Counted from the stretch's first letter, positions 27,017-38,779 are shown. The stretch is DNA of 64,000 nucleotides from Pseudomonas massiliensis (GCF_000826105.1 NZ_CCYK01000007.1:310001-374000); one strand, 5' to 3'. The notes: generated from the sequence alone by a model not told the origin. Program-made: numbers and translations.

Positions 27017-27304
27017 TTACTCGATGACTTTCGGTACCAGGTACAGGCCGCTGTCGACGGCCGGTGCAATGGCCTGGTAGGCATCGCGCTGGTTGTGTTC
27101 GGTGACCTGGTCGGGACGCAGGCGTTGGCTGGCTTCCAGCGGGTGGGCCAGGGGGGCGATGTTCTGGGTGTCCACGGCTTGCATCTGGCTTGCCAGGTTC
27201 AGGATGCTGTTGAGAGCGTCTAGGGTATGTGGCAGATCAGCCTCGCTCAGCCCGAGGCGGGCCAGGTGGGCGATCTTTTCCACGTCGGAGCGTTCGAGCG
27301 CCAT
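27017..27304 (-). CDS. gatC: Aspartyl/glutamyl-tRNA amidotransferase subunit C
   Basis: 95 residues of typical GatC ([19 protein letters not shown] at the N-terminus, then the N-L-A...V-T dimer-stabilising tail). It wraps around GatA/GatB. The start is ATG 27304, with GGAG upstream; the longer frame reaching 27421 has no family similarity in its extra residues. First gene of gatCAB, divergent from mreB. Confidence 0.96.
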   Translation of the reverse strand: MALERSDVEKIAHLARLGLSEADLPHTLDALNSILNLASQMQAVDTQNIAPLAHPLEASQRLRPDQVTEHNQRDAYQAIAPAVDSGLYLVPKVIE

Positions 27305-27426
27305 GGGGAGGATCTCCAGGAGAAAGCCGGGCGGAAACGTTCCGCCACGGGGGGAACACAGTCGCGAAAACACGGTCACAGAGCCGCGATCGTGGGGCCG
27401 TGTGCCCGGAAAAACAGCCAATTTAA

Positions 27427-28548
<1,122 letters not shown>

Positions 28549-28673
28549 TCCAGTGGCACGCCCGGTGGGTTACAGTAGCGTCTCCCGGCGCTAAGGTAGC
28601 GGCCGGGCGTTCGCGCGTTTATCAGTTTCTTGCCGCGGTTTCGATCCATGACTGACCTTCCATCTTCCCGCCC

Positions 28674-28690
28674 AGGAGGAACAGCCCATT
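28674..28690 (+). promoter_or_regulatory. Ribosome site and ATT start of mreC
   Basis: AGGAGG (28674-28679) stands 8 bases before ATT (28688-28690), the optimal spacing. No in-frame ATG, GTG or TTG occurs between this site and the GTG at 28724, which would delete the start of the membrane helix. An out-of-frame ATG at 28648 opens a 14-codon frame whose TAA (28690-28692) overlaps the ATT. Confidence 0.7.
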
Positions 28691-29845
28691 AAACCGCTGT
28701 TCGCCAAGGGCCCCTCGCTGGGCGTGCATCTGCTGGTGCTCGTGGTACTGTCCGTTGCCCTGATGGTGGTGGACGCCCGCTTCATGCTGCTCAAGCCCGT
28801 GCGCAGCCAGATGTCGCTGGTGCTGATGCAGTCGTACTGGATCACCGACCTGCCGCAACGCATGTGGCAGGGCGTGGCGAGCCAGTTCGGCAGCCGCACC
28901 GAGCTGATCGCGGAAAACGAAAAGCTCAAGACCGAAGCTCTCCTGCTGCAGGGGCGCCTGCAGAAGCTGGCTGCCTTGACGGAACAGAACGTGCGCTTGC
29001 GCGAACTGCTCAATTCATCCTCGCTGGTGAACGAGAAGGTAGAGGTGGCCGAACTGATCGGCGTAGACCCCAATCCCTTCACCCACCGTATCCTCATCAA
29101 CAAGGGGGAGCGTGACGGCGTGTTCCTGGGGCAGCCGGTGCTCGATGCGCGGGGTCTGATGGGGCAGGTAGTGGAATTGATGCCCTATGCTTCGCGGGTC
29201 TTGCTGCTTACCGACAGCACCCACAGCATTCCTGTCCAGGTCAACCGCAACGGGCTTCGCGCCATCGCCAGCGGCACGGGCAATCCGGAGCGCCTGGAGC
29301 TTCGGCACGTAGCCGACACGGCCGACATCAAGGAAGGCGACCTGCTGGTCAGCTCAGGGTTGGGCCAGCGCTTCCCGGCAGGCTATCCGGTGGCCACGGT
29401 CAAGGAAGTGATTCATGACTCCGGCCAGCCCTTTGCGATTGTACGGGCAGTGCCCACGGCCGCGCTCAACCGCAGCCGCTACGTGTTGCTGGTGTTCTCC
29501 GATAGCCGTACGCCGGAACAGCGCGCCGCCGACGCCGCCCAGGCAGAAGAAGGCAGCGGTGTGCCCGCCGCCCCGGCCTCTGGGCGAGGCGGCTCGGGCG
29601 AGCATCTCGACCAGAACCCGGCCGGTGCACAGGCTACGCCGGCCGCACCAGCGGGGAGTGGCTCGCCGGGCAATGGTGCACATGTCGCCACTCCGAATTC
29701 CCATCCGGCGCAGCCCGCCGCGGCCGGCCACCCGGCCTCCACGCCTGCCCAGGGCGCTACCCCGGCGCCTAATGTCAAGCCGGCCGCCACGCCCCGCGCC
29801 AGCGCGCCGGCCGGGCGAGCAGCCAGCCCCGAAGGAGCGCATTGA
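28688..29845 (+). CDS. mreC: Rod-shape determining protein MreC, ATT start
   Basis: 385 residues from the ATT. The N-terminus reads (M)KPLFAKGPSLGVH and enters a membrane helix at about 13-30. A coiled coil follows (about 75-110, ENEKLKTEALLLQGRLQKL), then the two-barrel periplasmic domain containing VAELIGVDPNPFTHR and ADIKEGDLLVSSGLG. The last 110 residues are a Pro/Ala/Gly-rich tail of low complexity. MreC links MreB to PBP2. The common alternative start, GTG 28724, would remove twelve conserved residues. It overlaps mreD by one base. Confidence 0.93.
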   Translation: MKPLFAKGPSLGVHLLVLVVLSVALMVVDARFMLLKPVRSQMSLVLMQSYWITDLPQRMWQGVASQFGSRTELIAENEKLKTEALLLQGRLQKLAALTEQNVRLRELLNSSSLVNEKVEVAELIGVDPNPFTHRILINKGERDGVFLGQPVLDARGLMGQVVELMPYASRVLLLTDSTHSIPVQVNRNGLRAIASGTGNPERLELRHVADTADIKEGDLLVSSGLGQRFPAGYPVATVKEVIHDSGQPFAIVRAVPTAALNRSRYVLLVFSDSRTPEQRAADAAQAEEGSGVPAAPASGRGGSGEHLDQNPAGAQATPAAPAGSGSPGNGAHVATPNSHPAQPAAAGHPASTPAQGATPAPNVKPAATPRASAPAGRAASPEGAH

Positions 29846-30333
29846 TGGTCAATACAAGGCGCAACCATGGCTGGATCATCTGGCTGACCTTCGCCATCGG
29901 CCTGCTGCTGAGCGTGTCCCCGCTGCCCCAGTTCATGGAAGTGCTGCGCCCACTGTGGCTGTCGTTGCTCATGGCCTTCTGGTGCCTGAACGTGCCCGGC
30001 AAGGTGGGCATGACCACTGCCTGGGTACTGGGCCTGGCCGAAGACGTCCTCTACGGCACCCTGCTGGGGCAGAACGCGCTTATCCTGAGCCTGACTACCT
30101 TCCTGGTGCTGTCGCTGCAGCAGCGCATGCGCATGTTCCCGATGTGGCAGCAGAGCCTGGTGATCTTCGTGGTGCTGGGGGTCATGCAGCTGGCGCAGCT
30201 ATGGCTGAGCGCCCTGACCGGTAACCGCCAGCCCACCCTGGCCCTGCTGTTGCCAGCGGTGGTCAGCGCCCTGCTATGGCCGTGGGTCAGTTATGGACTG
30301 CGCGGCCTGCGCCGACGCTTCAATATCCACTGA
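29845..30333 (+). CDS. mreD: Rod-shape determining membrane protein MreD
   Basis: 162 residues, five to six membrane helices, with the central family motif [21 protein letters not shown] near 59-79. Elongasome component. ATG 29845 overlaps the mreC TGA and has AAGGAG 7 bases upstream. Confidence 0.96.
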   Translation: MVNTRRNHGWIIWLTFAIGLLLSVSPLPQFMEVLRPLWLSLLMAFWCLNVPGKVGMTTAWVLGLAEDVLYGTLLGQNALILSLTTFLVLSLQQRMRMFPMWQQSLVIFVVLGVMQLAQLWLSALTGNRQPTLALLLPAVVSALLWPWVSYGLRGLRRRFNIH

Positions 30334-30358
30334 GGCGCCGCTGACAAGGAGTTGTCCC

Positions 30359-30949
30359 ATGCCTTCATTGTTCCTGGCTTCCGGCTCCCCACGCCGGCGC
30401 GAGTTGCTGGCCCAGATCGGCGTGCCCTTCAGCACCTTGACGGCGCCTATCGACGAAACCCCATTGCCCGGCGAGCAGCCGCAGGCCTACGTGTGCCGCC
30501 TGGCCGTGGCCAAGGCGATCGCCGGCCAGGCGCACGCGCCGGCAGGTGCGGTCGTGCTCGGAGCCGATACCGCGGTTATCCTTGACGAGCGGATTCTCGG
30601 CAAACCCGCCGACGGCCAGGACGCGCGCGCCATGCTCGCCGCCCTCAGCGGCCGCGCGCACCGAGTTTTCACCGCCGTGGCGGTACGAAGCGCCAGCGAG
30701 GCAGAAGTGATCTGCGTGAGCAGCCAGGTACGTTTCAGACATCTTTCGGCACAGGAAATCGACGCATACTGGGCCAGCGGGGAGCCTGCCGACAAGGCTG
30801 GGGCCTATGCCATACAGGGGCTGGGCGCGGTCTTCGTGGAAGCCATAGACGGCAGTTATTCCGGCGTGGTCGGCTTGCCCCTGTGCGAAACCGCCTCGCT
30901 GCTGGCCCGCTTCGGCGTGCCGTGCTGGCAACCGAACGTTACCCTTTGA
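30359..30949 (+). CDS. maf: Maf-family nucleotide pyrophosphatase
   Basis: 196 residues. The Maf signature [10 protein letters not shown] (9-18), an [15 protein letters not shown] segment, and the late [19 protein letters not shown] motif are intact. YhdE-type Maf proteins hydrolyse dTTP/UTP and modified nucleotides and can inhibit septation. Start ATG 30359 has AAGGAG upstream; the longer overlapping frame inside mreD is not used. Confidence 0.95.
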   Translation: MPSLFLASGSPRRRELLAQIGVPFSTLTAPIDETPLPGEQPQAYVCRLAVAKAIAGQAHAPAGAVVLGADTAVILDERILGKPADGQDARAMLAALSGRAHRVFTAVAVRSASEAEVICVSSQVRFRHLSAQEIDAYWASGEPADKAGAYAIQGLGAVFVEAIDGSYSGVVGLPLCETASLLARFGVPCWQPNVTL

Positions 30950-31019
30950 GCTTACGCTGGCGTCGCCTCGCGCCGTCAGTCCGGGCATCATGGGGCAAAC
31001 ATCCTGACGAGAGCCTGTC

Positions 31020-32477
31020 ATGAGCGAAGAAATCCTCATCAACATCACGCCGATGGAATCCCGTGTGGCGCTGGTGGAGAACGGCGTGCTGCAGGAAGTG
31101 CACGTGGAGCGTACCCAGCGCCGGGGCATCGTCGGCAACATCTACAAGGGGAAGGTCGTGCGCGTGCTTCCGGGCATGCAGGCGGCGTTCATCGACATCG
31201 GACTGGACCGCGCCGCGTTCATCCACGCTTCGGAGATTTCCCTGCGCGAAGGGCCGGCCGTGGAAACCATCAGTGCCCTGGTCCATGAGGGGCAGAGCCT
31301 GGTGGTGCAGGTCACCAAGGACCCGATTGGCTCCAAGGGCGCGCGCCTGACCACCCAGTTGTCGATTCCGTCGCGCTACCTGGTGTACATGCCACGCACC
31401 AGTCATGTGGGCATTTCCCTGAAAATCGAGGAAGAATGCGAGCGCGAGCGCCTCAAGCAGATCGTCAGCGACTGCGTGGCCAAGGAGGGCATCCAGGAAA
31501 GCGGCGGGTTCATCCTGCGCACCGCCGCCGAGGGCGCCCGGGCCGAGGAAATCCTCATGGACATTCGCTACCTGCGCAGGCTTTGGGAACAGATCGGCAG
31601 CCAGATCAAGACCGCCGGCGCGCCCACGGTCATCTATGAAGACCTGGGCCTGGCCCTGCGTACCCTGCGCGACCTGGTCAATCCGAAGATCGAGAAGATC
31701 CGCATCGATTCCAGGGAGACTTTCCAGAAAACCACCCAGTTCGTCGAAGAGCTGATGCCGGAGATCGCCGACCGCCTGGAACATTACCCGGGCGAACGGC
31801 CGATCTTCGACCTCTATGCGGTGGAAGACGAGATCCAGCGGGCACTGGATCGCAAGGTGCCGCTCAAGTCCGGTGGCTACCTGGTCGTGGACCCGGCCGA
31901 GGCGATGACCACCATCGACGTCAACACCGGTGCCTTCGTGGGGCACCGCAACCTCGAGGAAACCATCTTCAAGACCAACCTCGAGGCTGCCACGGCCATT
32001 GCCCGCCAGCTGCGCCTGCGCAACATCGGCGGGATCATCATCATCGACTTCATCGACATGGAAGACGAGGAACACCAGCGCCAGGTATTGCGTACCCTGG
32101 AGAAACAGCTCGAACGTGACCATGCCAAGACCAACATCATTGGCATCACCGAGCTGGGCCTGGTGCAGATGACCCGCAAGCGAACCCGGGAAAGCCTGGA
32201 ACAGGTACTTTGCGAGCCCTGTGCCTGCTGCCAGGGGCGGGGCAAGCTGAAAACGCCTGAAACCGTCTGCTACGAGATTTTCCGGGAAATCCTGCGCGAG
32301 GCCAGGGCCTACCAGGCCGAGGGCTACCGGGTGCTGGCCAATCAGAAAGTGGTGGACCGCCTGCTGGACGAAGAGTCCGGCAATGTCGCCGAACTGGAGG
32401 CTTTCATAGGCCGCACCATTCGCTTCCAGGTAGAGAGCATGTATTCGCAGGAACAATACGACGTGGTGTTGCTCTGA
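31020..32477 (+). CDS. rng: Ribonuclease G
   Basis: 485 residues. N-terminal S1 domain (about 35-120), RNase E/G catalytic core with Mg-binding aspartates in TTIDVNTGAFVG and IIIIDFIDM, and the Zn-link CEPCACCQGRG near 398-408. It matures the 16S rRNA 5' end and decays mRNA. Unlike RNase E it has no degradosome tail. It sits between maf and yhdP as in other gammaproteobacteria. Confidence 0.97.
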   Translation: MSEEILINITPMESRVALVENGVLQEVHVERTQRRGIVGNIYKGKVVRVLPGMQAAFIDIGLDRAAFIHASEISLREGPAVETISALVHEGQSLVVQVTKDPIGSKGARLTTQLSIPSRYLVYMPRTSHVGISLKIEEECERERLKQIVSDCVAKEGIQESGGFILRTAAEGARAEEILMDIRYLRRLWEQIGSQIKTAGAPTVIYEDLGLALRTLRDLVNPKIEKIRIDSRETFQKTTQFVEELMPEIADRLEHYPGERPIFDLYAVEDEIQRALDRKVPLKSGGYLVVDPAEAMTTIDVNTGAFVGHRNLEETIFKTNLEAATAIARQLRLRNIGGIIIIDFIDMEDEEHQRQVLRTLEKQLERDHAKTNIIGITELGLVQMTRKRTRESLEQVLCEPCACCQGRGKLKTPETVCYEIFREILREARAYQAEGYRVLANQKVVDRLLDEESGNVAELEAFIGRTIRFQVESMYSQEQYDVVLL

Positions 32478-32506
32478 TTGAAGCTTAACCGAACAAGGGC
32501 CCCTGC

Positions 32507-35500
32507 ATGGCGCGTTTGACACAGGTGACAGGGGCGCTCGTTCGTTGGGGGCTGGGCGGCTGCGCGCTTTACCTGATCCTCCTGGCGCTCTATGTAAGCC
32601 TCGGCCGGCAGTTGCTGCCTCTGGTAGGAGACTACCAGCCCGCGCTCACCGACAAGGTAAGCCAGGCCCTGGGCCTGCCCGTGAGCATCGGCCGCGTGGA
32701 AGGCAGTTGGGTAGGGCTGTCGCCAGCGCTGGTGGCCCAGGACCTGACCCTCGGCACCGGGCCGGATGCCTTGCATTTGGATCGGGTGCGGGTAGTGCCC
32801 GCGCTGTGGCGCAGTCTCACGACTCTCAAGCCGCAGATCGACACGCTCCAAGTGGAAGGCTTGCACCTGACCCTGCGTCAGGATGGCAGCGGCCACTGGG
32901 CGTTGCAGGGCCTTCCCAGGCCTTCTGACGATAGCCCGCTGGACCCCGCCCAGGCGATCGACCGCCTGCGCCAGCTTGGCGAGCTGACACTGCTTGACAG
33001 CCAGTTGGTGCTGGTGCCATGGGGTCACGACCCTATCGCCTTTACCTACCTGGACGCCAGCTTGCGTTCCGCCCAGGGGCAGGAGCGCCTGGACTTGCGC
33101 CTGCACCTGCCCGATGGCAAGCCCATGGCAGCGCAGGTGCGCGCCAGGGTACAGCCGCAGCGCTGGCAGGAGGCAGCCCTTCAGGCCTATGTCAGCTTGC
33201 CTCAGAGCGATTGGGCAAAATGGCTTCCGGCAAGCTCGACGGGGCAATGGCATTTTCAGGCGCTGCAGGCCGGTGGGGAACTCTGGCTGGACTGGGCAGA
33301 CCAGCATCTCAAGAGCGCCTCGTTGCGCCTCAACGCCCCGCGAATCGAAGGTGGTATGGAAGGCCGGGCGCCAACTGCGGTCAGTGACCTGGCCCTCTCC
33401 GCCTGGCTGCAGCGGGAAGGTACCAATTACCGGCTGTTGGCCCAGCCCTTGGCCATGACCCTGGCCGACCAGCGTTGGGAAGCGCGCCTCAAGGCCGAGC
33501 AGGCCGGCGATGAGTGGCAACTGCAGGCCGACCGCCTCGCCCTCGGCCCTCTGCTCCCCTTGCTCGATGCCTACATGCCCTGGCCGGAAAAGGCCGCCCT
33601 GGCGGTGGACAGCCTCAAGCCCAGCGGTACGTTGCGCAACGTGCTGGTGACGCTGCGCCCGAAGGAGAACGGAGACCGCCGCCTGGCCTTCGCCGCGAAC
33701 CTGGAGCAGGTCGCGTTCCAGCCCTATCACTTCGCCCCTGGCGGCGCCAACGTCAGCGGCAGCATCGAAGGCGACCTGGGCCATGGCGAACTGCGCCTGG
33801 CCAGCGAAGGCTTCATGCTGCACCTGTTTCCCATCTTCAATCAGCAATGGCATTACCAGCAGGCCCAGGCCCGATTGGCCTGGCGTCTGAACAGCGAAGG
33901 CTTCAGCCTGGTCGCGCCGGTCATCCAGGTGCAAGGGGAAGAAGGGCGAATCGCGGCCGATTTCATGATCCGCCTGCCTTTCGGCGAAGGACTCGAGCCT
34001 TACATGGACCTGCGCGTGGGCTTGCATGACGGTGACGGCCGGTTCACCCCCAAATACCTGCCTGAAGCCCTGAACCCCCAGGTGGCCGACTGGCTGCGCA
34101 CTGCGGTGCAGCAGGGGAAGGTCGACGAGGGCTATTTCCAGTACCAGGGCTCCTTGGCCCACGCCGCGCCGGATCACGCGCGCAGCCTGACCCTTTTCTT
34201 CAAGGTCCATGATGCGAGCCTGGCTTTCCAGCCGGGCTGGCCGGCGGTCACAGGCGTGGACGGCAAGGTCTACATCCAGGACGGGGATGTCCGCATCCAG
34301 GCTGATCGAGGCCGCTTGCTGGACACCGCCGTGAGTGACGTGACCGTGCGAGTACCTCATCCAGGCGAAGGGCAGGTGCCACACCTGAGCGTGTTGGGAC
34401 GCTTCGACGGGCCGCTCGGGGATGGAATCAAACTTCTGCAAACGGCGCCAATAGGTACCGAGGCGATGTTCGCCGGCTGGCAGGCGCAAGGTCCGCTCCG
34501 AGGCGGGGTAGACCTGGACATTCCCCTTGCCCACGGTGAGCTACCCAAGGTGGTCGTGGATTTCACCACCGCTGGCGCCCGCCTCAAGCTTGCTGAGCCC
34601 TCCCTGGAGCTCAGCGAACTCAAGGGCGACTTCCGCTTCGACCTGGCCAAGGGGCTGGCGGCCAAGGACGTGAGTGGCCAGGCGCTGGGCAAGGGCTTCA
34701 CCGCCGGGCTGGAAGCGCTTGGCACGCCGGGGGCGCCGCTGACCCGTATCAACGTGAGCGGCCGGATGGACGTTGCCACGCTGAGCAACTGGCTGGGCAA
34801 TAGCCAACCCCTTCCCGCCACGGGCGAGTTCCCCTACCAGATGCAGCTGGCCTTGGGAAATGACAGCCAGCTCGGCATCGATTCGGACCTCAAGGGCGTG
34901 ACCGTCGATCTACCCGCGCCCTACGGCAAGGCGGCCGGGGATAGCCGCCCCACGCGTGTCGACCTCGACCTTACAGGAAGCGAGCGGCAACTGCGGGTGA
35001 CCTACGCAAACCTGGCCAGCCTGGTCTACCAGCCCGCCAATGGCCAGTTCCGCGCCCCGCCGAGCACTAGCCACGGCGAGCTACTGCTTGGTGACGGCAA
35101 GGCCCAGCTGCCCGGAGCGCCTGGGCTACGCCTGCGTGGCGCCATGGACTGGGTGGACCTGAAGGCCTGGCAGGCAGTGCGCGATCGCTACCTGGCAGCC
35201 GCCCCGGTCACCGCGGGAACAGCGAACGGCTCGGCACCGACCATGCCGTTGAGCAGCGTGGACCTGACCATCGCGCACCTGAGCGCGTTCGGGCAATCGC
35301 TGGAGCAAGCGCGCCTGCGTCTGGACCGCGCCCAGGACGCTTGGCAGCTTCGCCTGAACAGCCCCCAGCTCACCGGAAAGGCTACTGTGCCGGACCGCCC
35401 TGGATTGCCCTTGGACATCGACCTGCAGGATGTCCACCTGCCCGCGCCCGCAGTCGAGGGTACCGCCCTACAGGACCCTCTCGAGACGCCCGACCCGCTG

Positions 35501-36346
35501 GCCGAGATAGATCCCCATGACATTCCCGCGGTAGATGTGCGCATCGCGCGCCTGTGGCAAGGAACAGACCTAGTCGGCGCCTGGTCGCTCAAGTTACGCC
35601 CCAGCGAGCGGGGGCTGGCGCTGGATGAGTTGAGCCTGGGGCTCAAGGGGATGCAACTGCAAGGCAGCGGTGGCTGGGAGGGCACCGCCGGCGCCAGCAC
35701 AAGCTGGTTCAAGGGCAATGTCCACGGCGCCAACCTGGCCGATGTGCTCAAGGCCTGGCGATTCGCGCCCTCGGTCACCAGTCAGGACTTCAGCCTGGAC
35801 GTGGACGGCCGCTGGCCAGGGTCACCCGCATGGGCCTCGCCCAAGCGATATTCCGGCAGCCTGGACGCTACCCTCAAGCATGGCCAGTTCATCGAAGTGG
35901 AAGGCGGCGCCCAGGCCCTGCGGGTGTTCGGGTTGCTTAACTTCAATGCCATCGGCCGCCGGCTGCGCCTGGACTTCTCCGACCTGCTCGGGCGTGGGCT
36001 CAGCTACGACAAGGTCACCGGGAAGCTGGCCGCCAGCGATGGGGTATACGTGACCCGCACGCCCATTGCCCTGACCGGCCCGTCCAGCAATCTCGAACTG
36101 GACGGCACGTTGGACATGGCGGCCGACCGGGTGGACGCTCGCTTGCTGGTCACCCTGCCCGTGAGCACCAATCTGCCCATGGCGGCCCTGATCGTGGGTG
36201 CGCCGGCGGTGGGTGGCGCGCTGTTCCTGGTCGACAAGCTGCTGGGGGACCGGGTGTCCCGCCTGATCAGCGTCAAGTATCGCGTGGAAGGGCCGCTCAA
36301 GGAGCCCAAGCTCAGCTTCGACCGCCCATTCGACGGCAAGCATTGA
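32507..36346 (+). CDS. yhdP: YhdP family AsmA-like inner-membrane protein
   Basis: 1279 residues. One N-terminal membrane helix (about 14-33) is followed by a very long periplasmic beta-rich region of DUF3971/AsmA type, ending in a second hydrophobic segment near 1220-1245. YhdP, TamB and YdbH form bridge-like proteins that move phospholipids to the outer membrane. The start is ATG 32507, 29 bp after rng. Confidence 0.95.
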   Translation: MARLTQVTGALVRWGLGGCALYLILLALYVSLGRQLLPLVGDYQPALTDKVSQALGLPVSIGRVEGSWVGLSPALVAQDLTLGTGPDALHLDRVRVVPALWRSLTTLKPQIDTLQVEGLHLTLRQDGSGHWALQGLPRPSDDSPLDPAQAIDRLRQLGELTLLDSQLVLVPWGHDPIAFTYLDASLRSAQGQERLDLRLHLPDGKPMAAQVRARVQPQRWQEAALQAYVSLPQSDWAKWLPASSTGQWHFQALQAGGELWLDWADQHLKSASLRLNAPRIEGGMEGRAPTAVSDLALSAWLQREGTNYRLLAQPLAMTLADQRWEARLKAEQAGDEWQLQADRLALGPLLPLLDAYMPWPEKAALAVDSLKPSGTLRNVLVTLRPKENGDRRLAFAANLEQVAFQPYHFAPGGANVSGSIEGDLGHGELRLASEGFMLHLFPIFNQQWHYQQAQARLAWRLNSEGFSLVAPVIQVQGEEGRIAADFMIRLPFGEGLEPYMDLRVGLHDGDGRFTPKYLPEALNPQVADWLRTAVQQGKVDEGYFQYQGSLAHAAPDHARSLTLFFKVHDASLAFQPGWPAVTGVDGKVYIQDGDVRIQADRGRLLDTAVSDVTVRVPHPGEGQVPHLSVLGRFDGPLGDGIKLLQTAPIGTEAMFAGWQAQGPLRGGVDLDIPLAHGELPKVVVDFTTAGARLKLAEPSLELSELKGDFRFDLAKGLAAKDVSGQALGKGFTAGLEALGTPGAPLTRINVSGRMDVATLSNWLGNSQPLPATGEFPYQMQLALGNDSQLGIDSDLKGVTVDLPAPYGKAAGDSRPTRVDLDLTGSERQLRVTYANLASLVYQPANGQFRAPPSTSHGELLLGDGKAQLPGAPGLRLRGAMDWVDLKAWQAVRDRYLAAAPVTAGTANGSAPTMPLSSVDLTIAHLSAFGQSLEQARLRLDRAQDAWQLRLNSPQLTGKATVPDRPGLPLDIDLQDVHLPAPAVEGTALQDPLETPDPLAEIDPHDIPAVDVRIARLWQGTDLVGAWSLKLRPSERGLALDELSLGLKGMQLQGSGGWEGTAGASTSWFKGNVHGANLADVLKAWRFAPSVTSQDFSLDVDGRWPGSPAWASPKRYSGSLDATLKHGQFIEVEGGAQALRVFGLLNFNAIGRRLRLDFSDLLGRGLSYDKVTGKLAASDGVYVTRTPIALTGPSSNLELDGTLDMAADRVDARLLVTLPVSTNLPMAALIVGAPAVGGALFLVDKLLGDRVSRLISVKYRVEGPLKEPKLSFDRPFDGKH

Positions 36347-36442
36347 GCAGGACGCCTGGCCGAATCCTGGCTGCGGTTAGCCGCACAGCCTCCAGTGGGT
36401 TAGGATGCACCTTGAACCCTTATCTAGGAGACGCCAGCGCCT

Positions 36443-37294
36443 ATGGACGTGGCCGTGATCCAGATGGTCAGCCAAACCGACCTGGCCTTGAACCTGGCGC
36501 GGGCCAGGGCACTGCTCGAGCAGGCTAGCGAGGTGGGGGCCAGGCTGGCGGTGTTGCCGGAGAACTTCGCCGCGCTCGGCCGCAGGGACGTGGCAGCCAT
36601 CGCCCGGGCCGAAGCCCAGGGCACCGGCCCGGTGTTGCCAGCGCTACGCCAGTGCGCTCGGGACTTTGGCCTCTGGCTGGTCGCCGGCACTGTTCCACTG
36701 CCACCGGAAGGCGCGCCGGACGCGCAGCCCCGCGCTTGCTCGCTGCTGCTGGACGACACCGGGCGCACAGTCGCCCGTTACGACAAGATCCATTTGTTCG
36801 ACGTGGATGTGCAGGACGATCGGGCCCGCTATCGGGAGTCCGATGACTATGGCCATGGTCACAACCTTGTGGTTGCCGACACGCCGGTAGGGCGGCTGGG
36901 GTTGAGCGTATGCTATGACCTGCGCTTCCCTGAACTCTATGCGCGGCTAAGGGATGCCGGCGCGGAGCTGATCAGCGCGCCTTCGGCGTTCACCGCGGTG
37001 ACCGGGGCCGCTCACTGGGAGGTGCTGATTCGCGCCCGTGCCATAGAAACCCAATGCTACCTGTTGGCCGCGGCCCAGGGCGGTGAGCACCCTGGCCCAC
37101 GCCATACCCACGGGCAATCGGCCATCGTGGACCCTTGGGGTCGGCTGCTCACGCAGCACCAGACGGGGGAAGCGGTACTGCTGGGCTCACGCGACGCTGT
37201 CGAGCAGGCGTCCATCCGTGAGCGTATGCCGGTGCAGATGCATCGGCGCATTTTCTCGCAGGCTGCCATGCGGCCTGCCCCTATCGCGGAGTGA
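36443..37294 (+). CDS. Carbon-nitrogen hydrolase, Nit1/YbeM-like
   Basis: 283 residues of the nitrilase superfamily with all catalytic residues: E40 in LPENFA, K115 in RYDKIHLFD, and C157 in [12 protein letters not shown]. Nit1/NIT1-type enzymes repair deaminated glutathione (an amidase reaction), the likeliest role, but other omega-amidase activity is possible. It lies between yhdP and tldD and overlaps the possible tldD GTG. Confidence 0.92.
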   Translation: MDVAVIQMVSQTDLALNLARARALLEQASEVGARLAVLPENFAALGRRDVAAIARAEAQGTGPVLPALRQCARDFGLWLVAGTVPLPPEGAPDAQPRACSLLLDDTGRTVARYDKIHLFDVDVQDDRARYRESDDYGHGHNLVVADTPVGRLGLSVCYDLRFPELYARLRDAGAELISAPSAFTAVTGAAHWEVLIRARAIETQCYLLAAAQGGEHPGPRHTHGQSAIVDPWGRLLTQHQTGEAVLLGSRDAVEQASIRERMPVQMHRRIFSQAAMRPAPIAE

Positions 37295-37296
37295 AC

Positions 37297-38745
37297 ATGA
37301 GCGAGATGTTGAATACGGTCAGCGACCAATTGCTGACCCCCGGCGAGCTGACCCTCGACAGCCTGAACGCCGTACTGGGCGAACTGGCCGGTCCTGGAGT
37401 CGACGCCGCCGACCTGTATTTCCAAGCGCAGATCTCCGAGTCCTGGGCCCTGGAAGACGGTATCGTCAAGGAAGGCAGTTTCAATTTCGACCAGGGCGTG
37501 GGCGTTCGCGCCCAGGCTGGCGAGAAAACCGGTTTCGCCTATAGCAACACCATCACGCGTGAAGCCTTGAGCCAGGCCGCCCAGGCCGCTCGTTCGATTT
37601 CCCGGGCAGGCCAGCACGGGCAGGTACGTGCCTTCGCGCAGCCGACACAGGCGCGAGCGCCCCTGTACGGCGCGGACAACCCGCTGGACGTGATGAGCCG
37701 CGCTGAAAAGGTCGAGCTGCTCAAGCGCATCGATGCCTATACCCGTACCCTCGACCCCCGCGTGCAGCAGGTTACCGTCAGCATGGCAGGCGTCTGGGAG
37801 CGGGTACTGGTAGCGGGCATGGATGGCAGCCTGGCAGCCGATATCCGCCCCTTGGTGCGTTTCAACGTGAGCGTGATCGTCGAGCAGAACGGCCGCCGCG
37901 AGCGGGGCGGGCAGGGTGGTGGCGCGCGCACGGACTACCGCTATTTCCTGGATGAGGAGCGGGCCATGGGTTACGCCCGTGAAGCCCTGCGCCAGGCTCT
38001 GGTCAACCTGGAGGCCCGGCCCGCTCCGGCCGGTACCCTGCCCGTGGTGCTGGGGCCGGGGTGGTCCGGCGTGCTGCTGCACGAAGCCGTGGGGCATGGC
38101 CTGGAAGGAGACTTCAACCGCAAGGGCAGCTCGGCCTACAGCGGACGGATCGGCGAGCAGGTGGCCTCCAGCCTGTGCACCATCGTCGATGACGGCACCC
38201 TGCAAGGTCGTCGCGGCTCGTTGAGCGTCGACGATGAAGGCACTACCACCCAATGCACGACCCTGATCGAGAAGGGCGTGCTCAAAGGCTACATGCAAGA
38301 CAAGCTCAACGCGCGCCTGATGGGCGTGGCGGCCACCGGCAACGGGCGCCGGGAGTCCTACGCGCACCTGCCCATGCCTCGCATGACCAATACCTACATG
38401 CTGGCGGGCGAGCATGATCCCGAGGAAATCATCCGATCAGTCAAGAAGGGGCTTTATTGCGCCAACCTGGGCGGTGGCCAAGTGGATATCACCAGCGGCA
38501 AGTTCGTGTTCTCGACCAGCGAAGCCTATCTGATCGAGGATGGCAGGATCACCACGCCGGTCAAGGGCGCCACCTTGATCGGCAATGGTCCCGATTGCAT
38601 GAGCAAGGTGTCCATGGTGGGCACGGACCTGGCGTTGGATAGCGGGGTGGGCACCTGTGGCAAGGATGGTCAATCGGTGCCGGTCGGTGTTGGCCAGCCC
38701 ACGCTGAAGATCGACGCTATCACCGTGGGCGGCACCGGGGCGTGA
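37297..38745 (+). CDS. tldD: Metalloprotease subunit TldD
   Basis: 482 residues. The zinc motif [11 protein letters not shown] (within [19 protein letters not shown]) marks the active TldD subunit, which forms a TldD/TldE protease acting on unfolded peptides and, in microcin-type producers, on precursors. The start is ATG 37297 with GGAG five bases before; GTG 37291 would overlap the previous gene. Its partner pmbA (tldE) is at 39411. Confidence 0.96.
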   Translation: MSEMLNTVSDQLLTPGELTLDSLNAVLGELAGPGVDAADLYFQAQISESWALEDGIVKEGSFNFDQGVGVRAQAGEKTGFAYSNTITREALSQAAQAARSISRAGQHGQVRAFAQPTQARAPLYGADNPLDVMSRAEKVELLKRIDAYTRTLDPRVQQVTVSMAGVWERVLVAGMDGSLAADIRPLVRFNVSVIVEQNGRRERGGQGGGARTDYRYFLDEERAMGYAREALRQALVNLEARPAPAGTLPVVLGPGWSGVLLHEAVGHGLEGDFNRKGSSAYSGRIGEQVASSLCTIVDDGTLQGRRGSLSVDDEGTTTQCTTLIEKGVLKGYMQDKLNARLMGVAATGNGRRESYAHLPMPRMTNTYMLAGEHDPEEIIRSVKKGLYCANLGGGQVDITSGKFVFSTSEAYLIEDGRITTPVKGATLIGNGPDCMSKVSMVGTDLALDSGVGTCGKDGQSVPVGVGQPTLKIDAITVGGTGA

Positions 38746-38779
38746 CCTTGCCAGGCTTCGCCCCAGGTGAAGCTGTGGG

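Noticed and set aside
28552-28570. TGGCACG upstream of mreC as a sigma54 promoter
   Set aside because: The -12 TTGC element is absent at the required spacing.
28648-28692. A 14-codon upstream ORF as a real gene before mreC
   Set aside because: No ribosome site and no hydrophobic or other recognisable feature. Kept only as a possible coupling element.
30939-32522. A 527-codon minus-strand frame opposite rng
   Set aside because: It mirrors RNase G codons exactly, has no ribosome site, and its His/Gln/Leu/Val-rich sequence is typical of shadow frames. Similar frames at 4636-6300, 12658-14448 and 24223-27027 were rejected for the same reason.
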